This document shows, one piece after another, positions 35,801-43,566 of a stretch of 64,000 nt of DNA. Position 1 is the stretch's first letter, and each line of letters begins with the position of its first letter. Under the pieces are notes generated by a model, which was not told the origin of the DNA, ran no database searches, and worked only from the letters and a program-made list of their open reading frames with translations. The stretch comes from Pedobacter glucosidilyticus (GTDB taxonomy: Bacteria > Bacteroidota > Bacteroidia > Sphingobacteriales > Sphingobacteriaceae). The stretch covers positions 223,404 to 287,403 of the forward strand of contig NZ_DLHN01000017.1 of assembly GCF_002483235.1 (NCBI RefSeq). The letters run 5' to 3'. The translations under genes were made by a program, and so were the position numbers.

Positions 35801-36165
35801 AAATAGAAAATAAAACAGCTTTAGACGCTTTTGAAAAAGAACTTCACGACCGTTTTGGACCGCTTCCAAGACAGGTAAAAGACTTACTCAGAACCGTTGA
35901 GTTACAATGGATTGGTAAAGAAATAGGTTTAGAAAAAATTAGCTGGAAAAAAGGAACGCTAAGAGGTTATTTTATTACCGATAAGCAATCTAAATATTTT
36001 GAAACCGATATGTTTGGGCGTATCCTGCAATATGCACAGCATCATCCACGAAAAGTTAATCTTAAAGAAGTTAAAAACACTTTGCGTATTGCCGTTGAAG
36101 ACATCAAAAATATTGATGAAGCTATTTGGGCATTAGAGCAGATGAGGGATCCGGTGGTGATATAG
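32815..36165 (+). CDS. mfd: Transcription-repair coupling factor
   Basis: 1116 residues from GTG 32815 (MNIREILERY). A longer reading from GTG 32797 would overlap the promoter element. The UvrB-like N-terminal modules (1-320) include FVYEPGQFSIRGGIVDIFSF. The RNA-polymerase-interaction domain (about 440-520) has PGDFITHIDHGVGKYGGLEK. The translocase (about 560-920) has Walker A VGFGKTE, Walker B IIDEEQKFGV, LTATPIPRTLHFSLMGARD and QMRGRVGRS. A C-terminal TRCF domain follows. It releases stalled RNA polymerase and recruits excision repair. The gene ends immediately before the tandem repeats at 36165. Confidence 0.97.
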   Translation: MNIREILERYKQDSRVEQLTHALQQKKSRIHLKGLIGAQDAFVVAANYFLTHRNMVFVLPDREEANYFQADLENLMDKDILLFPSSYRKSFDFTQTDSANVLLRAEVLNELNHTQEYGHLIVTYPEALAEKVIDRNALEKNTLEIVLNNKLSIDFINEFLIEYDFERTDFVYEPGQFSIRGGIVDIFSFSNELPYRIEFFGDHIESIRTFEIESQLSVEHVKSVTIVPNVQAKFLTESNISLLEFIDDDAAIWFKDVVFTLDTIKTGYKKATELWKALSANDKQTNPDWLDPKFSFTDEKLLADQLSDFPIVEFGKQFFYPATQTILFDTKPQPSFNKDFNLLIHNLKENEKQKIENFILTDSPKQQERLFAIIEDLVKQITFTPINISIREGFIDYEQKLACYTDHQIFDRYYKYKLKRGYTKSQAITLKELRDLKPGDFITHIDHGVGKYGGLEKVEVNGKIQEMIRLIYADNDLLYVNINSLNRISKYSGKDGHIPKMNKLGTDAWDKLKKTTKKKVKDIARDLIKLYALRKAQEGMAFSPDTYLQNELEASFIYEDTPDQEKATADVKKDMESPHPMDRLVCGDVGFGKTEVAIRAAFKAATDGKQVAILVPTTILAMQHYKTFNERLKDFPVRIDYINRFKSTKQVKDTLEALKAGKVDIIIGTHKLVSKDVKFKDLGLLIIDEEQKFGVTVKEKLKQFRANVDTLTLTATPIPRTLHFSLMGARDLSIIQTPPPNRQPVLTELHVFNEKLIKEAVEFELDRDGQVFFIHNRVADLRQLGGLIQKLVPKARIAIAHGQLEGDKLEDIMLDFIEGKYDVLVATTIIEAGLDVPNANTMLINHAHMFGLSDLHQMRGRVGRSNKKAFCYLLSPPLSTLTPEARKRLSAIEEFSDLGSGFNVAMRDLDIRGSGNLLGAEQSGFIAEIGFDMYHKILDEAIQELKEDEFKGLFQDEKPRPFVSFTQIETDMELLIPDEYVTNIQERYNLYTELSKIENKTALDAFEKELHDRFGPLPRQVKDLLRTVELQWIGKEIGLEKISWKKGTLRGYFITDKQSKYFETDMFGRILQYAQHHPRKVNLKEVKNTLRIAVEDIKNIDEAIWALEQMRDPVVI

Positions 36166-36244
36166 ATTGACTGAATTAACGTAAATTGAGTCAGTTGATT
36201 GACTAAATTAGCGTAAATTGAGTCAGTTGATTGACTGAATTAAT
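36165..36244 (+). repeat. Tandem 32-bp repeat, 2.5 copies
   Basis: Units at 36165-36196 and 36197-36228 differ at two positions; a third partial copy runs 36229-36244. Each unit is itself an imperfect palindrome (TGACTGAATT ... AATTGAGTCA). The array begins at the last base of the mfd stop codon. Its last TTG (36231-36233) serves as the -33 element of the next gene's promoter. Confidence 0.9.
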
Positions 36245-36261
36245 ATTTATTTATATCTTTG
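36231..36261 (+). promoter_or_regulatory. Promoter of the AAA ATPase gene, leaderless
   Basis: TTG (36231-36233), 20-bp spacer, TATCTTTG (36254-36261, exact TAnnTTTG). The expected start site falls about on the ATG at 36265, which predicts a leaderless or nearly leaderless message. The -33 element lies inside the partial third repeat. Confidence 0.65.
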
Positions 36262-36264
36262 AGT

Positions 36265-37416
36265 ATGAAAATTCAAAGATTAGCTGCTTTACAACTCACA
36301 AAACGTATTCAGCAAAATAAGGTTTTACTTTTATTTGGCACCCGTAGGGTGGGTAAAACGCATTTATTAAAATCTATTGAAAGTTCTTTAAATATCCCTT
36401 TTCTGCATCTTAACGCAGAAGATACGGATACAGCTACCTTATTAGAAAATAGAAGCATAGCCAATTATAAGAGATTATTGGGAGAGAATCGTTTATTAAT
36501 TATAGATGAAGCACAAGTAATTCCAGAAATAGGCAAGATATTAAAGTTGATGATTGATGAATTTGAGGATTTAACCATTATAGCTACAGGTTCATCTGCT
36601 TTTGATTTATCAAACCAAACTGGCGAACCTTTAACAGGAAGAAGCTATACTTATTATTTGTACCCTATAGCACAAGCAGAACTTGCAAAACACGAGAACA
36701 TATTGCAAACAAGACAAAATCTGGAAGAAAGGTTAATATACGGCTCTTATCCTGAAATTTTTTCTCTAGAAAATCTTAAAGAAAAGGAAGAATATTTAAA
36801 AAATCTGGTGAACTCTTACCTTTTAAAGGATATTCTAAGGTTTGAAAACATCCAAAACAGCAATAAAATTTTCGATTTGATGAGACTTATAGCTTACCAG
36901 GTTGGGGCAGAAGTTTCTTTGGATGAGCTAGGTAAGCAATTAGGAATGAGTAAAAACACTGTTGAGCGGTATTTAGATCTTTTGGCCAAAGTGCAAATAC
37001 TGTTTAAACTAGGTGGCTATAGCTCTAACCTTAGAAAAGAGGTTACAAAATCTTCTAAATGGTACTTTTTTGATAATGGAATTAGAAATGCTATTATTAA
37101 TGATTTTAGACCTTTAGCGTTAAGGCAAGATGCTGGCTTACTTTGGGAAAATTATTGTATTTACGAACGTATCAAAATAAACCGTTATCAAAAAACAGAT
37201 GCCGAGTTTTTCTTTTGGAGAACTTATGACCAACAAGAAATAGATTTAATAGAAAAAGTAGGTCAGAAGATTGAAGCTTTTGAGTTTAAATATAATAGCT
37301 CAAAAAAAGTAAAAGTACCTGTGTTTTTCCAAAAAAATTATCCCGATGCTGAGTTTAGCCTCATCCATCGGGATAATTATATAGATTTTATAGTGGCAGA
37401 CTTACTTAAACCTTAA
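36265..37416 (+). CDS. AAA+ ATPase with DUF4143 domain
   Basis: 383 residues from ATG 36265. The AAA_14 domain has Walker A GTRRVGKT (25-32), Walker B LLIIDEAQ and the sensor stretch IIATGSSAFDL. A winged-helix-like segment (about 200-245, LGKQLGMSKNTVERYLDLL) links to DUF4143, which shows a PD-(D/E)xK-like pattern (FFWRTYDQQEIDLIE, then IEAFEFKYN). These proteins are common accessory genes in bacteria and archaea with no settled role; DNA binding is likely. Its 3' end overlaps the convergent DUF3570 gene by 15 bp. Confidence 0.9.
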   Translation: MKIQRLAALQLTKRIQQNKVLLLFGTRRVGKTHLLKSIESSLNIPFLHLNAEDTDTATLLENRSIANYKRLLGENRLLIIDEAQVIPEIGKILKLMIDEFEDLTIIATGSSAFDLSNQTGEPLTGRSYTYYLYPIAQAELAKHENILQTRQNLEERLIYGSYPEIFSLENLKEKEEYLKNLVNSYLLKDILRFENIQNSNKIFDLMRLIAYQVGAEVSLDELGKQLGMSKNTVERYLDLLAKVQILFKLGGYSSNLRKEVTKSSKWYFFDNGIRNAIINDFRPLALRQDAGLLWENYCIYERIKINRYQKTDAEFFFWRTYDQQEIDLIEKVGQKIEAFEFKYNSSKKVKVPVFFQKNYPDAEFSLIHRDNYIDFIVADLLKP

Positions 37417-38628
37417 GTTCATGCTTAAGATATTAGAGTTTAAGCCATTGCTTCTGCTATAATGTCCATAACGCAATTCTATCATGGTAATTCTTCGCAT
37501 TTTTAAAACGCCTGCTGGCGGTGCAAACCTAATGCCTGCCCCAAAATAATTGCTATTAAATTTGGATAAATCATAATCACTGGTGTAAAAAGTATTTGCC
37601 AATTGATGCTGATTGATACCCGCAAAATATTGGGAAGCACTTTGCTGATAATACCTATAAAACGGACTTATAGAAGCAAAGGGTGTTATTTTAACCACAG
37701 TTTCTAACTCGGCAGTGCTAGAGTTAATACCCCAGTCATCTGTATAATAACGGGCAAAAGACCTCAATACTAAATGATCTCCCCAGAAATAATTTAACCT
37801 GGCGCCTATGGGTAGTTTTATCCTATTATCAGGTAAAAATTCTGATTTTAAAGTACCTCTTGAACCATCTGGATTAAAAGTATTGATATCATTAAAATAA
37901 ACCCTTTGGTAACGGGTAGATAGCAAACCGCTTTGATAAGCTGGCTCTACCATGATTAAAAATTGTAAATCTTTACTGATAACCTGCGCTAAAGATAATG
38001 CTGCACTAAAAGAATTTCGTGGGGCATTATCACCCTGCGTATAGCCTTCAAACTGATAGTTAGACCGCAGTTCTATAGGCATGATTACTGCCCAAGTATC
38101 AAAAAAGGCTTGTAATTTTAAAGAAAAATCGCGGTTTTTATCTTTAGATGATTTGGTATAAGTTAAACCACCTCCAATAGAAGTATAATCATACTCGCCA
38201 GAAAAAGAAGCCGAAAAACCAATGCTATTTCCCTTTTGCTCGTTAGCGATATTCCAGCTTAAAGAAGGATAAATTCTTACATCAGAATAAGAAGCCGAGG
38301 TTACTGTTGCAGGGTCTATTTTATCAGAAGAAGCCGATGTATAGGTATCAAACCCTACTTCAAAAGTGTAAGTATGTTTTAAGCCTGTTTTACCGTATCG
38401 GGATAATTTTAGATCAAAACTATTGGAAATATCGGTTAATTTCTCTGTACCAATACCGCCAGTAACGGCAGAATTGTTACCATCTTGGCTATAATAACTA
38501 TTTACGAGATTGGCCTCCTCAAATTTCAGCTTTCTTTTTTCAAAAGAAACCTCCTGAGATTTTATCTGTGCAAAACTAGCTACTATACTGAGGTATAAAA
38601 ATACAATGGTTAAAGATATAAATTTCAT
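37402..38628 (-). CDS. DUF3570 outer-membrane beta-barrel protein
   Basis: 408 residues. Signal peptide 1-20, then amphipathic strands throughout. A family-typical start of the mature chain (YYSQDGNNSAVTGGIGTEKL) is followed by conserved barrel strands, ending ILSMNLRFK with a terminal aromatic-type residue as in outer-membrane proteins. It is the last gene of the Rieske-thioredoxin-ApbE-DUF4266 run, 9 bp after the DUF4266 gene. The DUF3570-DUF4266-ApbE-thioredoxin grouping recurs in Bacteroidota and Proteobacteria; function not established. A channel or scaffold for the small lipoprotein is a guess. Confidence 0.9.
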   Translation of the reverse strand: MKFISLTIVFLYLSIVASFAQIKSQEVSFEKRKLKFEEANLVNSYYSQDGNNSAVTGGIGTEKLTDISNSFDLKLSRYGKTGLKHTYTFEVGFDTYTSASSDKIDPATVTSASYSDVRIYPSLSWNIANEQKGNSIGFSASFSGEYDYTSIGGGLTYTKSSKDKNRDFSLKLQAFFDTWAVIMPIELRSNYQFEGYTQGDNAPRNSFSAALSLAQVISKDLQFLIMVEPAYQSGLLSTRYQRVYFNDINTFNPDGSRGTLKSEFLPDNRIKLPIGARLNYFWGDHLVLRSFARYYTDDWGINSSTAELETVVKITPFASISPFYRYYQQSASQYFAGINQHQLANTFYTSDYDLSKFNSNYFGAGIRFAPPAGVLKMRRITMIELRYGHYSRSNGLNSNILSMNLRFK

Positions 38629-38637
38629 GTTTCTAGC

Positions 38638-38859
38638 TTAATTACATCCACAACCACCACCACTTTTACCGCCGTTTGCTCCGGAAGAGCCCTCTCGGTA
38701 GAGTTGAGCATTTTGCTCGAATTTTTCTGCCTTACGGGCTGATAGCTCCATCTCAGAATCATTCAATTTAATTTTCTCATAGGCCTTTACTGCCGTACAA
38801 GAGCTCATTCCTGAAGCATAAAAAACTGCCAGAATAAAAATTAAGCCTACTTTTTTCAT
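38638..38859 (-). CDS. DUF4266 small lipoprotein with Gly-Cys-Gly-Cys tail
   Basis: 73 residues. The lipoprotein signal ends ASGMSSC (Cys21). The mature part is helical and charged (KLNDSEMELSARKAEKFEQN), then EGSSGAN (56-62), a glycine-rich linker, and the invariant-looking tail GGGCGCN (67-73). EGSSGAN resembles the ApbE flavinylation motif D-x-x-(S/T)-G-A-(S/T), with Glu for Asp and Asn for the last residue. Because an ApbE gene ends directly upstream with no gap, Ser59 is a candidate FMN attachment site. That is an inference. The two tail Cys could bind metal or form a disulfide. Confidence 0.85.
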   Translation of the reverse strand: MKKVGLIFILAVFYASGMSSCTAVKAYEKIKLNDSEMELSARKAEKFEQNAQLYREGSSGANGGKSGGGCGCN

Positions 38860-39813
38860 TTAACTGATATTAATATTTTTTGAGGTATGTAACCTATTAT
38901 CGTCATCTATAATAATGCAAGCAACGCCATTTAATTGGTTAATTAAATTTAATCCAACATCAACACCCATAACCATTACAGGTGTAGCAAGAGCATCGGC
39001 AAGTTCTGCTTGTGGGCAAATAATACTTACGCTTTTTATCCCGCTAACAGGTAAACCAGTTTTAGGATTTATAGTGTGCGAGTATTTTTTACCTTTTATA
39101 ACAGCAAATTTTTCGTAATTACCAGAGGTAGCAATAGCCATATTACTGATATTTAGATAAGAAAAAGCTTGTAGTTTTTGGTCTGGATTGGCAATGGCGG
39201 CTGTCCAAGGTTTACCATCAATTTGAGTACCCCAAGTAACCAAATCGCCAGAAGCGTTAACAATACCGCTTTTTATACCTAGTTGTAGTAAAACTGCTTT
39301 TGCTTTATCAGCAGCGTAACCTTTACCTATTCCTCCAAAACCTATTCGCATTCCAACTTCTTTTAGAAAAACCGTTTGCTGTGTTTCATCTAAAATCACA
39401 TTCTTGTAGTTAATTAAAGCAACGGCTTGTTTTGCTGTTTCTACATCTGGTAAAGCCGTCATGTTCACATCAAAATTCCAGAGGCTTTTATCTATTGAGC
39501 CATAGGTGATATCAAAAGCACCTTGTGTAATTTCTGATATTTTGATTGCCCTTTTAATTAAATCAAAAACTTCTTTATCTACTTTAACAGGCTTTATACC
39601 AGCAAAATCATTAATTAAATTGGTTTGGCTATGAGGTTTAAAAGTGCTTAATAAATCTTCTATCCTACTTATCTCGGCAACAGCTTTTTCTATATACTCA
39701 TAGGCTTCTTGTTCTTGATGATGAACCACACTTATTTCAAAATGGTTACCCATTAATCGCATTCCCTTTTTGTAAACTTTAGGAATTAATATTTCATCTT
39801 CAGTTTTTAGCAT
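38860..39813 (-). CDS. apbE: FAD:protein FMN transferase
   Basis: 317 residues. Transfers FMN from FAD to Ser/Thr of target proteins. Family motifs are RLMGNHFEISVV, GFGGIGKGYAADKAK, IVNASGDLVTWG, SHTINPKTGLPV and the metal-binding C-terminal stretch ELADALATPVMVMG. No signal peptide or lipobox is seen at its N-terminus (MLKTEDEILIPKVYKKG), although most family members act outside the cytoplasm. Its start overlaps the thioredoxin gene by 14 bp and its end abuts the DUF4266 gene, so all three are coupled. No FMN-binding-domain protein is near, leaving the small lipoprotein as the obvious target. Confidence 0.93.
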   Translation of the reverse strand: MLKTEDEILIPKVYKKGMRLMGNHFEISVVHHQEQEAYEYIEKAVAEISRIEDLLSTFKPHSQTNLINDFAGIKPVKVDKEVFDLIKRAIKISEITQGAFDITYGSIDKSLWNFDVNMTALPDVETAKQAVALINYKNVILDETQQTVFLKEVGMRIGFGGIGKGYAADKAKAVLLQLGIKSGIVNASGDLVTWGTQIDGKPWTAAIANPDQKLQAFSYLNISNMAIATSGNYEKFAVIKGKKYSHTINPKTGLPVSGIKSVSIICPQAELADALATPVMVMGVDVGLNLINQLNGVACIIIDDDNRLHTSKNINIS

Positions 39814-40237
39814 GCTGAGTTTTATCTAGCTGAGCGGTAAATTCCTGTGCATTTAATTGAGGTAAACCGTCCCATTTCTTTACAACTTTTCCTTGCTCAT
39901 CTAGCAATAACGTGAGTGGAAAAACACCATCAGGATTGTATTTTAAAGCTAAATCGTTGTTTTTCTTAAGTTGCTCTGCTGGTAATTGATTTTTCTTTAA
40001 ACGAGGAAAATCTGCTCGTACAAGAATCAAATTTGCTGATGCATATTTTTGAAAATCCTCGGCCTCAAAAATTTCTTTATGCATACGTATGCAAGGCCCA
40101 CACCAATCAGACCCTGAAAAGTTTAAAAGAATATATTTTTGAGATTCGGCTGCTTTTTTTTGGGCAACATTAAAATCGTTCTCCCAAATGTTTCCGAAGA
40201 AAAAGAAGGATATAAATAGTGTGATTACTAATTTCAT
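39800..40237 (-). CDS. Exported thioredoxin-family protein
   Basis: 145 residues. An N-terminal hydrophobic segment (1-15) acts as a signal. The thioredoxin fold has SGSDWCGPCIRMHKE with Cys46 and Cys49, and the cis-Pro region in NPDGVFPLTLLLDEQG. It probably keeps cysteines of an exported partner reduced; the Cys pair of the DUF4266 lipoprotein is an attractive client. It is the second gene of the redox run, 81 bp after the Rieske gene. Confidence 0.92.
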   Translation of the reverse strand: MKLVITLFISFFFFGNIWENDFNVAQKKAAESQKYILLNFSGSDWCGPCIRMHKEIFEAEDFQKYASANLILVRADFPRLKKNQLPAEQLKKNNDLALKYNPDGVFPLTLLLDEQGKVVKKWDGLPQLNAQEFTAQLDKTQHAKN

Positions 40238-40318
40238 TTCAAATATTTTAAACCGAAATTAAACAATAAAAAGCCATTTAAAAGTGACTTTTATCACAGT
40301 AAGTATTTTTATCAGAAT

Positions 40319-40747
40319 TTAAGAAAAAACTCTTAGAGTTGTGCCGTTTAAAGAAGTATTATACCTCTTTAAAGCTACTGTAGCAGGACCTAATGTTGCG
40401 ACACCTGTTTCTAAAAATTTAGATCCATGGTTTGGACAAAAAAAGACTCCCTCATTTCCATTATATGTTACAGATGTGCCTTCATGCGTACAAGCTTGAG
40501 CTACGGCTAAAAATGCTCCGCTCGTACTTTTAGCAACAATAATACGATTGATGTAAATAAAGCCTCCGTTATTATTTAAAGCGGCATTAGAAGCTGCTGT
40601 TAAATCAATATTAAAATCTACATCTGTTGGAGGATTATTTGCATTTGAAGGTCCTTCATTTTCAGATTTAGAACAACCAACACAACTAAAAACAACTGCT
40701 GAAGCGGCGGTTAACCCGATAGCAGATAAAAATTCTTTACGGTCCAT
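40319..40747 (-). CDS. Rieske [2Fe-2S] domain protein, exported
   Basis: 142 residues. The N-terminus (MDRKEFLSAIGLTAASAVVF) is a signal or anchor followed by Cys22 and Cys25, a likely lipidation site. The Rieske cluster motifs are CTHEG (Cys86, His88) and CPNHGSKF (Cys104, His107), exactly spaced. It is a single-domain electron carrier, not a dioxygenase or bc1 subunit, since no such partner is near. Its position at the head of the thioredoxin-ApbE-DUF4266-DUF3570 run suggests it feeds or accepts electrons in that module. Confidence 0.92.
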   Translation of the reverse strand: MDRKEFLSAIGLTAASAVVFSCVGCSKSENEGPSNANNPPTDVDFNIDLTAASNAALNNNGGFIYINRIIVAKSTSGAFLAVAQACTHEGTSVTYNGNEGVFFCPNHGSKFLETGVATLGPATVALKRYNTSLNGTTLRVFS

Positions 40748-40833
40748 AATATGAGGTTTATATTTTGCATAAAGAAACGTGAAAATTGAGCTTTGGGTTT
40801 TTAAATTTTCAAAATAATTACAATATTTTTCAT

Positions 40834-40868
40834 AAAAAAAGCCAGTTAGCTTTGGATGCTAACTGGCT
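40834..40868 (-). terminator. gltX terminator
   Basis: Perfect 11-bp stem AGCCAGTTAGC/GCTAACTGGCT (40840-40850, 40858-40868), 7-base loop. On the minus strand it is followed by seven T residues. It lies 24 bp beyond the gltX stop codon. Confidence 0.9.
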
Positions 40869-40891
40869 ACTTATCAAAAAGATAGTTTAGT

Positions 40892-42403
40892 TTATTTAAA
40901 AAAAGCTAAAGCATTTTTAATTCTGTTAATTGTTTCTGCTTTACCTAACATTAAAGCAATATCAAATACTTGTGGACCAAATTTTCCGCCTACTAACATT
41001 ACTCTAAAAGGTAGCATAACTTCGCCAACTTTTAAGTTTTTATCAGCAGCTAAAGTTTTAAACAAAGTTTCTAAAGTAGCGCTATCTTGAAATTCTGTCT
41101 CCTCAAATTTTTCTATCAAGCTAGAGAAAAATGCAGCTTTTTCTTCGTTCCATTTTGGTTTAACAGCATCTTCATCATAAGCCGTTGGCGCTGTGAAAAA
41201 GAAAGCACTTTGCTGATAAAAATCAGGTAATAAAGTGCAGCGTTCTTTTACGGCATCAATTACTTTTTCTAAGTAAATGTCCTCTGCTGTGATACCTTTT
41301 TCGATTAAAATTGGCTTTACATAAGGTAGCAAATGACTTGCTGTACTTCTTTTTATCCACTCGGCATTGTACCACTTAGCTTTCTCATAATCAAATTTTG
41401 CACCGCCTTTGTGGATACGATCTAGAGAGAATTTAGAAATCAGTTCATCTAAAGAAAATAATTCTTGGTCGGTTCCATCGTTCCAACCCAGCATAGCTAA
41501 AAGATTTATCATAGCTTCGGGCAAAAAACCTACATCTTTAAAACCATCTGCTTTTTCTTGAGTTTTTGGGTCTATCCAGTTAATGGCATATACCGGAAAG
41601 CCTAATCTCTGTCCATCACGTTTACTTAATTTACCATGGCCATCGGGCTTTAATATTAAAGGTAAATGTGCCCATTCTGGCATAGCAGCCTCCCAACCTA
41701 AATATTTCCATAATAAAATATGTACCGGGGCTGATGGTAGCCACTCTTCGCCTCTAAAAGCGTGAGAAATCTTCATCAAATAATCATCAACTACAACAGC
41801 TAAATGATAGGTTGGCATACCATCGGCTTTAAGCAAAACTTTATCGTCAACATCGTTACTGTTAAAACTTACATCGCCACGTATTAAATCTTTAAAATAA
41901 ACCTGCTCGTCTTTTGGCATTTTTATTCTGATCACATGTGGTGCTCCTTCTTTGATTAAGCTTTCTGCTGCTTCATGCGGTATGGTTAAAGAGTTTCTCA
42001 TTTGCATACGATGGTTATGGTCGTATTTAAAGTTTTCTATAACTTGTCTTTTACTTTCTAGGTCTTCTGGCGTATCAAAAGCATAGTATGCATAGCCATC
42101 TTTAACCAGTTGTTCTGCATAAGCTCTATAAATTTCTTTACGTTCGCTTTGTTTGTAAGGGCCATAAGCACCGCCAACATGCGGACCTTCATCTGGATTT
42201 AAGCCACACCATTTTAAACAATTGATAATATACGCTTCTGCACCTTCAACAAAACGGGTTTGGTCTGTATCTTCAATTCTTAAAATAAACTCGCCTTGTT
42301 GTTGCTTTGCAAAAAGGTAATTAAACAAAATGGTACGCACACCACCTATATGTAAGCCTCCAGTTGGGCTTGGGGCAAATCTTACCCTAACTTTTTTATC
42401 CAT
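40892..42403 (-). CDS. gltX: Glutamate--tRNA ligase
   Basis: 503 residues from ATG 42403 (MDKKVRVRFAPSPTGGLHIGG). The ATG at 42424 would add seven residues not seen in the family. The class I signature HIGG (HIGH) is near the N-terminus and KLSKRDGQ (KMSKS) mid-chain. The FRGEEWLPSAPVHILLWKYL region and the C-terminal helical anticodon domain are intact. It charges tRNA-Glu. The gene is followed by its own terminator. Confidence 0.96.
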   Translation of the reverse strand: MDKKVRVRFAPSPTGGLHIGGVRTILFNYLFAKQQQGEFILRIEDTDQTRFVEGAEAYIINCLKWCGLNPDEGPHVGGAYGPYKQSERKEIYRAYAEQLVKDGYAYYAFDTPEDLESKRQVIENFKYDHNHRMQMRNSLTIPHEAAESLIKEGAPHVIRIKMPKDEQVYFKDLIRGDVSFNSNDVDDKVLLKADGMPTYHLAVVVDDYLMKISHAFRGEEWLPSAPVHILLWKYLGWEAAMPEWAHLPLILKPDGHGKLSKRDGQRLGFPVYAINWIDPKTQEKADGFKDVGFLPEAMINLLAMLGWNDGTDQELFSLDELISKFSLDRIHKGGAKFDYEKAKWYNAEWIKRSTASHLLPYVKPILIEKGITAEDIYLEKVIDAVKERCTLLPDFYQQSAFFFTAPTAYDEDAVKPKWNEEKAAFFSSLIEKFEETEFQDSATLETLFKTLAADKNLKVGEVMLPFRVMLVGGKFGPQVFDIALMLGKAETINRIKNALAFFK

Positions 42404-42487
42404 AGCCTTTGAAAATTTAAGCAAATGTTAATGCTTTTCTCTGAAACCAAAGTTAAGAGATAAGCTTGTACAAACTAGCTTTTTTAA

Positions 42488-43513
42488 TCATTTATCAGGA
42501 TTTTTAAGCCCTAAACCTGGTTCATCATTTAAAATATACTTACCTGCAACAAAATCTGGGGTTTTAAAAGGGTTGTTGGTGGTCATAAATGGTCCGTCTA
42601 AATCGGCCCAATCACACAAAGGCGCTAAAGCAGCGCCTGCTAGGGTGGCTACACTAGTCTCGCTCATGCAGCCAATTAAAATTTTTAAATCATTGGCTCT
42701 GGCAACTTTTATCATTTCATAAGCTTCATACAAACCGGCCGATTTCATTAATTTGATGTTAATACCATGATAAACACCTTTAGCTTTTGAAACATCAGCC
42801 AATCTTTGTACAGCTTCATCGCCAATAATTGCGATAGGGCTACCAGCAGTTATCCAAGCGTTACCATCTATATTTTCTTTAGGCATAGGTTGTTCTATTA
42901 AAACGATGCCTTGTTCTTGCAGCCAAAAAGCCATATCTAAACCTTCATTTTTATCTGTCCAACCTTGATTAGCATCCACATATAAAGGTAAATCTGTAAT
43001 ATTTCTTATGGTTTGGATGATTTGCTTATCGTTCTCTCTACCTAATTTTACTTTTAATAGTTTGAAATCATATTGTAAAGCATCTTCAACTTTTTTGATA
43101 ATCATTTGAGGCTCATCAATACCAATGGTATAAGTTGTTTCTGGCATATTTTGAGGTACCGAGCCAAAGAAACTGTAACAAGGTTTTTGAGCTATTTTAC
43201 CAGCCAAATCATACAAAGCAATATCAACAGCGGCTTTTACGGCTGGCATTGCAGGCGATATTTCATCCATATATTGATGAATAGCTGCAAAATCAAAAGG
43301 ATAAGTAAAATTTGATAAATCTAATTTAGATAAAAAAGAACTGGCAGTTTCTTCATTTTCGCCCATATAAGGTACCATAGAGGCTTCACCAATACCAATA
43401 CATCCTTCATAAGAAACCTTTACCAGCATGATAGGTGTACTGGTTCTAGAAAATTTAGCTATGGTAAAAGGAAATTTTAGTGAAAGATTAAAACTCTTGT
43501 AACTTATTTTCAT
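42488..43513 (-). CDS. Dipeptide epimerase (L-Ala-D/L-Glu epimerase type)
   Basis: 341 residues of the enolase superfamily, muconate-lactonizing subgroup. The capping domain begins KFPFTIAKFSRTSTPIMLVK. Catalytic residues are visible: Lys-x-Lys in KLLKVKLG, metal ligands in LYVDANQGWT, LIEQPMPK and IIGDEAVQ, and the second-face Lys in INIKLMKSAGL. The C-terminal DLDGP motif (WADLDGPF) is characteristic of Ala-Glu epimerases. It recycles murein peptides. The only LD-carboxypeptidase sequences in the window are the distant remnants at 1075 and 1412. Confidence 0.9.
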   Translation of the reverse strand: MKISYKSFNLSLKFPFTIAKFSRTSTPIMLVKVSYEGCIGIGEASMVPYMGENEETASSFLSKLDLSNFTYPFDFAAIHQYMDEISPAMPAVKAAVDIALYDLAGKIAQKPCYSFFGSVPQNMPETTYTIGIDEPQMIIKKVEDALQYDFKLLKVKLGRENDKQIIQTIRNITDLPLYVDANQGWTDKNEGLDMAFWLQEQGIVLIEQPMPKENIDGNAWITAGSPIAIIGDEAVQRLADVSKAKGVYHGINIKLMKSAGLYEAYEMIKVARANDLKILIGCMSETSVATLAGAALAPLCDWADLDGPFMTTNNPFKTPDFVAGKYILNDEPGLGLKNPDK

Positions 43514-43566
43514 GTATTTTCGTCTAAAAATTAAATGTAAAAAATTACCTTTTAATTCAACATTAA

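Noticed and set aside
36165..36244. Tandem 32-bp repeats considered as a CRISPR array
   Set aside because: The units abut with no spacers, number only 2.5 copies, and no cas genes are present.
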